Source: JACCVG01 sp034664165
GTDB taxonomy: Bacteria; Actinomycetota; Thermoleophilia; Solirubrobacterales; Thermoleophilaceae
Assembly (NCBI GenBank): GCA_034664165.1
Contig: JAXDIE010000016.1
Location: 1 to 41,034, forward strand
Length of the DNA stretch: 41,034 bases
Direction of reading: 5' to 3'
The notes beneath the pieces are model-generated. The model was given only the letters and a program-made list of their open reading frames with translations. It did not search any database and was not told where the DNA came from. The translations under genes and the position numbers were made by a program. Of the stretch, positions 15,283 to 23,386 are shown in pieces. Numbering within the stretch: position 1 is the first letter of the stretch; every line of letters begins with the position of its first letter.

Positions 15283-16449
15283 ATGCTTGACGCGACCCTG
15301 ACCCGTAATGCCGATGCCGCGCTCACCGATGAGCAGCAGGACTTCGTGCGCGCCATCCGTGACTTCGCCGAGCGTGAGCTGGCCGGCGACAAGCTCGCCG
15401 AGTACACGGACGGTCACAAGGAGCCCCACAGCATGGAGATCGCCAAAAAGGTCGCCGATCTGGGCTGGCTGGGCCTGTGCATCGACGAGGAGTACGGCGG
15501 ATCCGGCAGCAGCTTCATGGACGCAGCGCTCTTCCTGGAGGAAGTCGCGCGCGGCCAGATTCCCCTTGTGGGTTACGGGGTCACGCTCATCGTCGTCGGC
15601 GCACTGAACAAGTTCGGCACGGAAGAGCAGAAGAAGGACCTGCTGGGCCGGGTCTGTGAGGGCGGCAGCCTGGCAATCGCAATGTCGGAGCCCGGTTCCG
15701 GATCCGACGTGGCGTCGCTCACCTGCAAGGCACGTCGTGATGGCGACGAGTACGTGATCAACGGCGCCAAGATGTGGATCTCCTACGCGCACATGGCCAG
15801 CCATACCCTGCTGGTCTGCCGCACCACCGAGGGCTCGCAGAAGCACGAAGGCCTTTCGATGATCTTCGTCCCCAAGGACGCCGAAGGCCTGACCATGCGG
15901 CCGATCGAGACCCTCGGCGGCACCGACACCAACGAGTTGCACTTCGAGGACGTCCGCGTGCCCGTCGAGAACCTCCTGGGACAGGAGGGCAACGGCTGGA
16001 CCCAGCTGATGGCGGGCCTCAACAACGAGCGCGTGATCCTCGGCGCCCAGGCGCTGGGCCTGGCTCAGCGCGCCTTCGATGATGCCCTTGCGTACGCGAA
16101 GGAGCGCCAGCAGTTCGGCAAGGCAATAGGCACCTTCCAGGCCATCCAGCACAAGTTCGCCGACATGGCCATGGACCTGACCAAGACGCGCCTGCTCGTG
16201 CGCAACGTCGCCAAGCTGACCGATGAGGACCCGCTGCGGATGCTGCCCCAGGAGGCGTCGATGGTGAAGCTGTCGGCCACCGAGCTGGCCAAGAAGTGCG
16301 CGCTCGAGGGCATGCAGATCATGGGCGGCTACGGCTATGCCAGCGAGTATCCGATGGAGCGCTACCTGCGCGGCGCCGTCGTCACCACGATCTTCGGCGG
16401 CACGTCGGAGATCCAGAAGAACATCATCGCCAAGACGCTGGGGCTCTAG
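15283..16449 (+). CDS. Acyl-CoA dehydrogenase, FadE-type
   Basis: A 388-residue acyl-CoA dehydrogenase with AIAMSEPGSGSDVASLTCKA, YVINGAKMWISYA, LGGTDTNELHFEDVRVP, YAKERQQFGKAIGTFQAIQH and QIMGGYGYASEYPMERYLRG, all standard for the family. At the place where short- and medium-chain enzymes usually have the catalytic Glu, this protein reads IFGGTSEIQKNI, with Gly in that position. The base may sit elsewhere, as in isovaleryl-CoA-type enzymes, or be absent. GGAGG lies 8 bases before the ATG, and the gene follows the first acyl-CoA dehydrogenase closely, so both probably serve one degradation pathway, perhaps as partners. Its stop overlaps the convergent gene's stop by four bases (CTAG). Confidence 0.9.
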   Translation: MLDATLTRNADAALTDEQQDFVRAIRDFAERELAGDKLAEYTDGHKEPHSMEIAKKVADLGWLGLCIDEEYGGSGSSFMDAALFLEEVARGQIPLVGYGVTLIVVGALNKFGTEEQKKDLLGRVCEGGSLAIAMSEPGSGSDVASLTCKARRDGDEYVINGAKMWISYAHMASHTLLVCRTTEGSQKHEGLSMIFVPKDAEGLTMRPIETLGGTDTNELHFEDVRVPVENLLGQEGNGWTQLMAGLNNERVILGAQALGLAQRAFDDALAYAKERQQFGKAIGTFQAIQHKFADMAMDLTKTRLLVRNVAKLTDEDPLRMLPQEASMVKLSATELAKKCALEGMQIMGGYGYASEYPMERYLRGAVVTTIFGGTSEIQKNIIAKTLGL

Positions 16450-17297
16450 CGGGGCCGGGGCGGCGTCTCGGCCGCTTCGAGCCAGGCGTCGCCGCCTTCG
16501 GGGTCCAGCTCGGTGTCCGCGTCAAGCGGGAGCCGCCGCTCCAGTTCGGTGGTCGACCGCGTCGCGGTGAGCTCCTCCAGGTGTGAGAGCCAGTCCCGGC
16601 GCACCTCGCCCAGAGACCTGGCGAAGGCGCGCTCGATTGCGGCCTCCGGGCCGGCCGGATCCAGGCGCGATGCCATCTTGACGCAGGCGTCCGGACCCGA
16701 GCCCTTCTCCAGCAGGTCGAAGACGCTGCCTCCCAGGAGCATCGCGTCGCGTGGGGAGGGGGGAAAGGAGGGCTTGCCGCCCTCACGCAACCGCGTGCTG
16801 ATCGCCGGCGCCAGGTAGCGGGTCTGCCCGGACATCCAGGTGGCCGCTCCCTCGCAGAGCCAGGCCCACTTCAGGTAGTTGCGGAACGACTTGGGGTTGA
16901 ACGGCGGCGGGAGCTTGGAGTTGTTTGCCCCGATCACCAGATGGGAGTACTCGTGAAGGGGGGACAGCTGGAGCGCCTCCATCGACCCCTCCACGTTCGA
17001 AGCGCGCTTCTCGAGCAGCCGCGGAGAGAGCACGTGGATCTCGTCCTTTGTGAACCAGCCGCCGAAGTAGCGCCGGCTGGCGGGCGATGCGGTCAGTCGC
17101 GCCAGCTCGAGCCAGGGGTGCGCGATGGTCAGCAGCGCGGATGAGCTGTGGATGACCACCGCCACGCCGGCGGGGGTCTCCTTGAAATGGCGCCCCAGGC
17201 CGGTGCGGAACTCCTCCAGGCGATGCAGGACCGCGAGCACCGACTCCGAGTCGGCGGCGTCATGCCGCGCCTCGAACGACGGCGAGTTTGTTTCCAC
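16446..17297 (-). CDS. Gluzincin-like putative metallopeptidase
   Basis: A 283-residue protein with HEYSH at residues 115-119 and a likely third zinc ligand, Glu149, in WLCEGAATWMSGQ about 30 residues later. This spacing is that of gluzincins of the peptidase MA-like type. There is no signal peptide or membrane segment, so it appears cytoplasmic. I cannot assign a substrate. The C-terminal third is charged and may be a regulatory tail. The GTG start at 17297 has no convincing ribosome binding site, but the frame has no better start near the conserved region. It lies 56 bases after the penicillin-acylase-family gene on the same strand and may share its transcript. The catalytic call comes from motif spacing only. 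Confidence 0.65.
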   Translation of the reverse strand: METNSPSFEARHDAADSESVLAVLHRLEEFRTGLGRHFKETPAGVAVVIHSSSALLTIAHPWLELARLTASPASRRYFGGWFTKDEIHVLSPRLLEKRASNVEGSMEALQLSPLHEYSHLVIGANNSKLPPPFNPKSFRNYLKWAWLCEGAATWMSGQTRYLAPAISTRLREGGKPSFPPSPRDAMLLGGSVFDLLEKGSGPDACVKMASRLDPAGPEAAIERAFARSLGEVRRDWLSHLEELTATRSTTELERRLPLDADTELDPEGGDAWLEAAETPPRPR

Positions 17298-17353
17298 CCA
17301 GGCGATCAGACCAAGCTACTGCGTAGGTCTCGGAAAGTCGAAGGAGTACGGCG

Positions 17354-20134
17354 CTACTTCTTGATCTCTATGGCCTGCTGGAAGGTTGGCCGATTCTGCC
17401 AGGGGATCAGCGGCTGGGTCACGCCGCCGGTGGCGCGGAACTGGATCGCGTCGTAGCACTCGACTGTGTCGTTGCGGCCGGCGTCCTTGCAGGCGTCGTC
17501 GTTGTACAGGGCGTGCGGGTTGCGGGCCACCTTGATCGCCTTGTCCAGCGAGCGCTCCAGCGCCGAGCGGCAGCGGCCCTTGTTGCCACCACCGCAGTAG
17601 ACGCGGGAATAGCGCCCGCGCACCTTCTGCCCGGCGACGGTCCGCAGGTCCTTGGAGGCGTAGCCGTACCAGCCGTCCTGGTAGGCCGAGCCCATGTGGG
17701 CGCCGTGGTTGTTGGGGGCGTTGTCCAGGCCCAGCATCGCCTGAATCTGGTCGTAGAGCGTCTGGCCCAGGGTGGGCTTGAACTCGGCCTTGATCAAGAG
17801 AGGCCACCAGGCATCCATCAGCATCACGGCGGCGCGGTGCTCGTAGAGGCCGTCGCCGTTGCGGTCGATCCGGTGGGCTCCGGTCTGGTACCAGTCACGC
17901 AGCTCCCGGACCGCCTTGCCGCGGGCGCCGGACTGGCGCCCCAGGACGCGCAGTGCGTGGGGCAGCACCTGGCTGCCACGGAGGTCCACGGTCGCGGCGT
18001 CCTCCATGGCATCGGCCAGCCCGGGCAGCGTCATCTTGCGCTTGCCGCGGATCCCCGCCTTGACGCGGTCGGTGAGCGACTGCGAGCGGTACACGGAGCT
18101 GTAGCCGTAGTTGCCGTCAGCAGCCCGGTAGCCCTTGGCCTGCTTGTTGTTCCAGCTGGTCAGGAAGTCCTGATTGATGACCTGGGGGTGCTCCTTGGCC
18201 GGAGCCTGCTTCTCGCTGAAGGGCACGCCGCGGCTCCGGTCATAGGAGGGGTTGTAGCCGCGCCACTCCCAGCGCTTGGTGCCGTGGACCGGCAGGCTGG
18301 GGTCGGCGCCCTTCGCCCTCACGGGGTTGTCGCCGGAGTTGAAGTAGGCGATGTCCTTGTCGTCGGCGTAGAACCAGTTGAACGTGTAGTCGACGTCGGC
18401 GGCGGCGCGCTGGAAGTCCTTGGCGCTGTTCACGAAGTTGGGGTCGTTGAACTCGGAGAAGCCGATGGCCGAGTCGACCTCGTGGAAGTAGGTGCTGCGC
18501 AGCCTGGTGTAGGCCACGGGGTGCCCGTCGACCTTGGCCCGGGCCGCCACGAGGCCCAGGCGGGTGCGATACGCCCGGAGGGTCTGCGTGCCGGCAGGCG
18601 TGGCATCAGCCGCGGTGGGGCTCCACGAGTTGGTCCGCTCGAGCACGTCCATGGGCAGGCACTGCCCGCGATACATGTAGTGGAGCGATTGGAGCGTCGG
18701 CTTGCCGCCGCCGGGCTCGCAGAGATCGACCGCGAAGGTGTCGATGATGTCCTGCCCGGCCGAGGTGGCGCTCCACGAGTAGCCGTCGCCGCGACCCAGC
18801 TGGACGAACAGGTTGGTGCCCGGGAACGCCACGCCGCGCGCCGAGAGGGCCGGCCCCTGATCGGTCTTTGGCGCGTGGATGTCCTGTTCGACCAGGATCT
18901 CGGGCGCGAAGTAGCTGACCTGGGGGCCGAAAACGGCCAGCGGATGGCCGGACTTCGACTCCTTGGCCGAAACGAGCAGCGCGTTGGAGGCCGCCTTCGG
19001 CAGGCCGAGCAGGCCGTCAAGGCTGCCGGGAAGGTCGAGAGCCGGGGCCAGCGGGCTCCCTGCCGTAGAGGCCTTGGCGGCGGCTCCGCCAGATTTGGCT
19101 GCCACGACCGACTGGGGGCGGAGCGAACCGGCGTCGGGCAGGGCCCGGCTGCGCGCGTCGGTGCCCTTGGGGTTCTGGTACTCGAACTTGCCTTCGTCCG
19201 GGTGCACGGTCATGTCGGCTTCGGGGTCCTCGGCCGAGCGGAAGTCCTCCCACACCTGCTCGCCCTTCTTCTTGCCGAACCGGTCCCGCGCGTCGTCGAG
19301 GACCATGGCCGAGGTCACCTCGGAGCCACCGCCCTTGCCGAAGATGCCCGCCACGAGCGCTGCGGTTGCGATCACATCCGTGACCTTCCACCGGTCCGGG
19401 CCCAGGGGCTTGAGGATCGCGGGGTATTCGCCCGGCATCAACAGCGGGTTGAGCTTGGCCTCGTCGATGTATTCGTTGATCCCAGCCACGTAGTTCTGGA
19501 CGTCCAGCTGGAGCTGGCGGCCGGTTCGCCCGTACACCTCGTCGGCCAGGTCGTACTGGTGCTGCAGCTCGGCCTCCGCGTACGGAGAGCTGTTCCAGAC
19601 GTCCTGGTCCATCGACCGGTTTCCGGCCGCGGCGCCCGCGAACGCGGAGAGCTCTACGCGGCCCGCGTGGCGAAGGACGTCCATGAAGAAGAGACGGTCT
19701 TCCGCAGCGGCATAGCCGGAGCCGAACATCGTGCCCGCGCGTGTGTCGCCGTAGATATGCGGGACTCCGTAGCTCTTGTCGCGCACGATGACCACGTCGC
19801 TGCGCGGGCGGTAGGTGCGGGCCACGTCTCCTGGCCGGACCCCGTAGCTCTCGTCCTTGTAGTACTTGCCCAGATCGCCACGGCTCAGGCCGGGGGCGCC
19901 GCCGAGGATCCCGGCGTACAGGGGAAGCTGGTCGTCGTTGTGGGGCGGCCTCGCGCCGGTGCTCAGGAATGCCCCGAGCTGGGTGATGTCGGCGTGGCCG
20001 TTGGAGCCTGGGGGGAGGACGTTGCGGTACTGGGAGCCGCGGTTCTCGTAGGGGCCGGGGGTCGCGGCGACCGCGACCGAAGATGCCCCCAGAAAGATGC
20101 TCAAGGCGCAAAGCGCCAGACTCGTACCCCTCAC
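17354..20134 (-). CDS. Secreted penicillin-acylase-family Ntn hydrolase
   Basis: A 926-residue precursor with a signal peptide (residues 1-23, cleavage at VAVAA). The alpha region includes VVIVRDKSYGVPHIYGDTRA and GYAAAEDRLFFMDVLR, the usual N-terminal landmarks. A linker rich in Ala, Ser and Gly (about 325-380) precedes Ser383 in KAASNALLVS; by family rule autocleavage before this Ser frees the N-terminal nucleophile of the beta subunit. RGVAFPG and GRGDGYSWSATSAGQD follow, as in penicillin G acylases, aculeacin acylases and acyl-homoserine-lactone acylases. The family hydrolyses N-acyl amide bonds outside the cytoplasm. Which substrate is used (acyl-homoserine lactone, lipopeptide or beta-lactam) cannot be told. 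The GTG start at 20134 is supported by a -10 element 7 bases upstream. Confidence 0.9.
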   Translation of the reverse strand: MRGTSLALCALSIFLGASSVAVAATPGPYENRGSQYRNVLPPGSNGHADITQLGAFLSTGARPPHNDDQLPLYAGILGGAPGLSRGDLGKYYKDESYGVRPGDVARTYRPRSDVVIVRDKSYGVPHIYGDTRAGTMFGSGYAAAEDRLFFMDVLRHAGRVELSAFAGAAAGNRSMDQDVWNSSPYAEAELQHQYDLADEVYGRTGRQLQLDVQNYVAGINEYIDEAKLNPLLMPGEYPAILKPLGPDRWKVTDVIATAALVAGIFGKGGGSEVTSAMVLDDARDRFGKKKGEQVWEDFRSAEDPEADMTVHPDEGKFEYQNPKGTDARSRALPDAGSLRPQSVVAAKSGGAAAKASTAGSPLAPALDLPGSLDGLLGLPKAASNALLVSAKESKSGHPLAVFGPQVSYFAPEILVEQDIHAPKTDQGPALSARGVAFPGTNLFVQLGRGDGYSWSATSAGQDIIDTFAVDLCEPGGGKPTLQSLHYMYRGQCLPMDVLERTNSWSPTAADATPAGTQTLRAYRTRLGLVAARAKVDGHPVAYTRLRSTYFHEVDSAIGFSEFNDPNFVNSAKDFQRAAADVDYTFNWFYADDKDIAYFNSGDNPVRAKGADPSLPVHGTKRWEWRGYNPSYDRSRGVPFSEKQAPAKEHPQVINQDFLTSWNNKQAKGYRAADGNYGYSSVYRSQSLTDRVKAGIRGKRKMTLPGLADAMEDAATVDLRGSQVLPHALRVLGRQSGARGKAVRELRDWYQTGAHRIDRNGDGLYEHRAAVMLMDAWWPLLIKAEFKPTLGQTLYDQIQAMLGLDNAPNNHGAHMGSAYQDGWYGYASKDLRTVAGQKVRGRYSRVYCGGGNKGRCRSALERSLDKAIKVARNPHALYNDDACKDAGRNDTVECYDAIQFRATGGVTQPLIPWQNRPTFQQAIEIKK

Positions 20135-20141
20135 GCCAGCC

Positions 20142-20147
20142 AGCCTA
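20142..20147 (-). promoter_or_regulatory. -10 element of the penicillin-acylase-family gene
   Basis: TAGGCT on the minus strand ends 7 bases before the GTG at 20134; leaderless spacing in the 36-base gap after the DUF1802 gene. Confidence 0.5.
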
Positions 20148-20170
20148 TCCGGCCGGGGGGTGGTCAGGGG

Positions 20171-20800
20171 CTAGGCGAGGACCGGCACGGCGTCCGAGGC
20201 GATGGCCTCGATCTGCGCCGCGGCCCGCTCGAACTCGTCGTCTGAGAGCACCGGGGTGCCCTCGAACGGGAGGTCGCGGTGCAGCTCCACCCAGGAGTGG
20301 CAGCCGTGGTACTCCTCGCGCACCTTCACGGTGACTGGGCGCGGGATGCGGTAGGTACGAAGAAGGATCACGTGAAGGGGGTGGCGGCGCTTCCAGGCCA
20401 GGCGCTTCTCCGCGTAGTCGGTGGTCCACACGTAGTAGGGCGACAGGGCGTCGACCGCTCGCGGATCGGTGATCAGGTAGCTGGCTGCGACCTCGGCCCA
20501 CGCGCGGATCCGGACGCGGTCGGGCTGGACGATCCCGCCATCGCGCAGAAGTGCGCGGGCCGGCGGCTCACCCTCGGCCCAGACGCCCTCTTCGAGGGCA
20601 CGGCCCAGCTCGGGGCGATGCGAGTCGCGAACGAGGTCGTTGCGCTGGTGATCGAAGGTCGGATACAGGAAGAACTGATCGTGTTCGATCTCGAAATGGC
20701 GGTTCTCCTCGCGGATTCCGCCTTTGCGGAGGGTCACCAGCTGCTCGCCCTCAGCGAGAGCGCGCACGGTGATGGCCCATTCTTTTAGAGCGATTGGCAT
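20171..20800 (-). CDS. DUF1802-family protein
   Basis: A 209-residue cytoplasmic protein starting MPIALKEWAITVRALAEGEQ and continuing LVTLRKGGIREENRHFEIEH and QFFLYPTFDHQ, the N-terminal pattern I associate with DUF1802, a family of unknown function. The His/Glu-rich blocks RHFEIEHDQFFLYPTFDHQ and VREEYHGCHSWVEL suggest a metal- or nucleotide-dependent enzyme, but no activity can be named. I chose the ATG at 20800 rather than the upstream in-frame start at 21082, which would run through the promoter region and overlap the next gene with low-complexity residues. A good sigma-70-like promoter lies 65 bases upstream. Confidence 0.75.
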   Translation of the reverse strand: MPIALKEWAITVRALAEGEQLVTLRKGGIREENRHFEIEHDQFFLYPTFDHQRNDLVRDSHRPELGRALEEGVWAEGEPPARALLRDGGIVQPDRVRIRAWAEVAASYLITDPRAVDALSPYYVWTTDYAEKRLAWKRRHPLHVILLRTYRIPRPVTVKVREEYHGCHSWVELHRDLPFEGTPVLSDDEFERAAAQIEAIASDAVPVLA

Positions 20801-20864
20801 AAGTAAGGGGGGGACTGCGCTTGCCCGCGCCCGAGTGGGTGGACGGAAGAGGCGCGGAGGCGGC

Positions 20865-20892
20865 ATTTTACGAAACGGGGCGAGAATTGCAA
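20865..20892 (-). promoter_or_regulatory. Sigma-70-type promoter of the DUF1802 gene
   Basis: On the minus strand TTGCAA (20892-20887), a 16-base spacer and TAAAAT (20870-20865) form the best -35/-10 pair I saw in the window. It lies in a locally AT-rich patch, with a predicted leader of about 55 bases before the ATG at 20800. Confidence 0.6.
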
Positions 20893-20932
20893 GGGTTTTT
20901 CTCAATTTCGGCGAAGACAAGCCGTCGGCCCA

Positions 20933-20947
20933 CCCCTCCGGGAGGGG
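20933..20947 (-). terminator. Hairpin after the hydantoinase operon
   Basis: CCCCTCC (20933-20939) faces GGAGGGG (20941-20947); a tight GC hairpin 14 bases after the stop of the last operon gene. There is no T-tract, so its strength as a terminator is uncertain. Confidence 0.4.
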
Positions 20948-20960
20948 CCTGGAGCGACCC

Positions 20961-21854
20961 TCAGAGGCCGGCGTCGTGCTCGGCGATCTCGATGATCGCC
21001 GCGAAGTCCCGGCCCTCGGGTCCCGCGGCTGCAGCCCGCTCGTAGAGCGGCTTTGCGGCGTCTGCCAGCGTGAATGGCACATCGGCCTGGGCCGCCGTGT
21101 CCAGGCAGTGCCGGACGTCCTTGAGCATGTGCTCGACCTTGAAGAGCGGATCGAAATCGTGATCGAGCATCGGACGGCCCTTCAGGGCCAGCGCGGTGGA
21201 GTTCCCGGACCCCGCGGCCACCACTTCGAGCAGTCGCTCGGGGTCCAGGCCCAGCCGCCGGGCGGTCGCGATCGCCTGGGCCACACCCGCGGTGTTGATG
21301 GCCGCCAGGGTGTTGTTGAGCAGCTTCGCGGTCTGCCCGTGCCCCACCGGGCCCACGTGCACCAGGACCTCGCCCATGGACTCGAAGAGCGGCCTGGCGC
21401 GCTCGATATCGGCTTCCTCGCCGCCCGCGATGATCGTCAGGGTGCCGTCCTCGGCCTTGGGGCGGGATCCGGTCACCGGTGCGTCGATGAAGCCGATTTC
21501 CCGCTCCTGGAGGCGGCTTGCGATGCCCCGCGCGCTCTCCGGGGCGATCGTGGACATGTCGATGGTCAGGTGGCCAGGCGCCATTCCCTCCGCGGCCCCA
21601 TCCGGGCCGAGCAGCACCGCTTCGACCTGAGGGCCGTCGACCACCATCGTGATCGTCACCTCGGCGCGCGAGGACGCCTCGGCCGGCGTGGCGGCAACCT
21701 GGGCCCCATGGGCTTCGGCAAGCTCCTGGGCCCGCTCCGGTGTCCGGTTCCAGGCCACGACCTCGAATCCCGAGCGGCACAGGTTCGCCGCCATCCGCGA
21801 GCCCATGATCCCCAGGCCGAGGAAGGCGACGCGCTCAGGCCCCACCGGGGTCAT
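20961..21854 (-). CDS. 3-hydroxyisobutyrate-dehydrogenase-family NAD(P) reductase
   Basis: A 297-residue beta-hydroxyacid dehydrogenase. GLGIMGSRMA (residues 13-22) is the Rossmann nucleotide loop, FIDAPVTGSRPKAEDGTLT is the substrate loop, and Lys177 in GHGQTAKLLNN is the catalytic lysine. The family interconverts hydroxy acids and semialdehydes (3-hydroxyisobutyrate, tartronate semialdehyde, succinic semialdehyde). WNRT after strand beta-2 suggests NADP preference over NAD. The gene overlaps hyuB by four bases (ATGA) and is the last of a four-gene operon, so its substrate probably derives from the compound opened by the amidohydrolases upstream. No exact substrate can be named. Confidence 0.88.
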   Translation of the reverse strand: MTPVGPERVAFLGLGIMGSRMAANLCRSGFEVVAWNRTPERAQELAEAHGAQVAATPAEASSRAEVTITMVVDGPQVEAVLLGPDGAAEGMAPGHLTIDMSTIAPESARGIASRLQEREIGFIDAPVTGSRPKAEDGTLTIIAGGEEADIERARPLFESMGEVLVHVGPVGHGQTAKLLNNTLAAINTAGVAQAIATARRLGLDPERLLEVVAAGSGNSTALALKGRPMLDHDFDPLFKVEHMLKDVRHCLDTAAQADVPFTLADAAKPLYERAAAAGPEGRDFAAIIEIAEHDAGL

Positions 21855-23386
21855 GCCTCGCGGCCTTTCGTCCTGGCGGGTGCGTTTTGTCGGCTAGCGC
21901 GGCCATAGCCGCCTCCGCCGGGGGTCTCGATCCTCAACCTGTCGCCTGGCTGGAGCACGCCCGCGACCTTACCGGGGAGGTCCTGGCCGTTCAGCGCGTT
22001 GCGTCCGGGCCGCCCCGGTTCGCCGCCATCGCCGCCCCGGGGCGAGTGGCGCCGCCGTTCCGTGATCAGCGAGTAGGACATCTCTTCCAGGGCCTCGACC
22101 TCACGGATGACCCCGTCCCCGCCGCGGGTGGTGCCGGCGCCGCCCGACCCGCGGCGCAACGAGTACTCGACGGCCCTGAGCGGGAACTCCAGCTCCAAGG
22201 CCTCGATCGGGGTGTTGAGCGTGTTGCTCATCGCCACGTGGACTCCGCTCGGGCCATCGGCTCCCGGGCAGGCGCCCTGTCCGCCGCCGATCGTCTCGTA
22301 GTAGGTGAAGCCCTGATTGCCCAGCGTCAGGTTGTTCATGGTGCCCTGGCCCAGGGCCTGGCCGAAGGCACCGAGCACCAGATCCGCCACCCGCGACGAT
22401 GTCTCGACGTTCCCGGCGGCCACGGCGGCCGGGGGGCGGGCGTTCAGGATCGACCCCTCGGGTGCGATCACCGTCACGGGCCGCCACGCTCCGGCACACG
22501 GCGGCACGTCCGGGTCGGCCAGGACACGGGCGGCGAAGTAGCAGGCGGAGAGGGTCACGGCCAGAGGGCAGTTCAGATTGCCCTCGTGCTGTGCCGCCGA
22601 GCCGGTGAAGTCGAGCTCCAGCGAATCGCCGGCGATGGTGGCGCTCAGCTCCAGCGTGAGGTCTCCATCGCGGGCCTCGAGCACGTCGGACGCGGTGAGC
22701 GTGCCATCGGGCATCCGGCCCAGGGCCGCGCGGGTCCGGCGCTCCGCGTACTCGAGCGTCTCGCTCATGCCCTCGCGCACCGCGGCCGCGCCCATCGAGG
22801 TCACGAGCTGTTCGAGCCGCTCGGCGCCGCTTCGCCCGGATGCCAGCTGGGCGCGGAGGTCGGCCATGCGCTGCTGTGGCGAGCGCATGCGGCCGGTCAG
22901 GTCCGCGAGCAGATCCTGGTCCAGCCTGCCACCCGCGACGATCCGCGTGGGCCCGATCACGACCCCCTCTTCATCCAGGGTGCTCGAGTCGGCCGGCATG
23001 CTGCCGGGCACGCGCCCGCCGACGTCGGCGTGGTGGGCACGGTTGGCGGCGAAGCCGACCAGTTGGCCGCCGGCGAACGCCGGGGTGATCAGGGTGATGT
23101 CCGGAAGGTGGGTCCCGCCCCGGAACGGGTCGTTCAGGATCCACGCGTCGCCGGGCTCGTGCTCCTGGTCGAGAATCGCGGCCACCGCTGATGGCATCGC
23201 GCCCAGGTGAACCGGGATATGCTCGGCCTGCATGACCATCAAGCCGCCCGGATCGAACAGCGCTGTCGACGCGTCCCGGCGCTCCTTGATGTTGGCCGAA
23301 TGGGCCGAGCGCACGAGTACCGCCCCCATCTCGTCGCAGGCCGCGCGGAGGGCGCCGAGCATCACCTCCAGGGAGATCGGGTCCAT
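21851..23386 (-). CDS. hyuB: HyuB: hydantoinase/oxoprolinase B subunit
   Basis: A 511-residue protein beginning MDPISLEVMLGALRAACDEM and continuing VLVRSAHSANIKERRDASTA, the standard start of the HyuB family (N-methylhydantoinase B, 5-oxoprolinase C-terminal part, acetone or acetophenone carboxylase alpha). Later landmarks are HVHLGAMPS-type HIPVHLGAMPSAV, DAWILNDPFRGGTHLPDIT, PLAVTLSACYFAARVL and GGGQGACPGADGPSG. HyuB works with HyuA in ATP-dependent opening of cyclic imides or in ATP-dependent carboxylation. The ATG at 23386 overlaps the hyuA stop (TGATG), which fixes the start; the open frame runs further upstream but only as an out-of-frame shadow of hyuA. A glycine-rich C-terminus (GGGGYGR) is typical. 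Confidence 0.9.
   Translation of the reverse strand: MDPISLEVMLGALRAACDEMGAVLVRSAHSANIKERRDASTALFDPGGLMVMQAEHIPVHLGAMPSAVAAILDQEHEPGDAWILNDPFRGGTHLPDITLITPAFAGGQLVGFAANRAHHADVGGRVPGSMPADSSTLDEEGVVIGPTRIVAGGRLDQDLLADLTGRMRSPQQRMADLRAQLASGRSGAERLEQLVTSMGAAAVREGMSETLEYAERRTRAALGRMPDGTLTASDVLEARDGDLTLELSATIAGDSLELDFTGSAAQHEGNLNCPLAVTLSACYFAARVLADPDVPPCAGAWRPVTVIAPEGSILNARPPAAVAAGNVETSSRVADLVLGAFGQALGQGTMNNLTLGNQGFTYYETIGGGQGACPGADGPSGVHVAMSNTLNTPIEALELEFPLRAVEYSLRRGSGGAGTTRGGDGVIREVEALEEMSYSLITERRRHSPRGGDGGEPGRPGRNALNGQDLPGKVAGVLQPGDRLRIETPGGGGYGRASRQNAPARTKGREA

Noticed and set aside
17513..20245. Plus-strand open frame of 910 codons opposite the penicillin-acylase-family gene
   Set aside because: Composition is typical of the complement of a GC-rich gene; no motifs, and the minus-strand protein has a complete Ntn hydrolase pattern.
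20865..20912. AT-rich patch as a sign of transferred DNA
   Set aside because: It is short and explained by a sigma-70-type promoter; flanking genes have the same base composition as the rest.
20801..21082. N-terminal extension of the DUF1802 protein
   Set aside because: It would run over a good -35/-10 promoter and the end of the neighbouring gene; the family-like start is at 20800.
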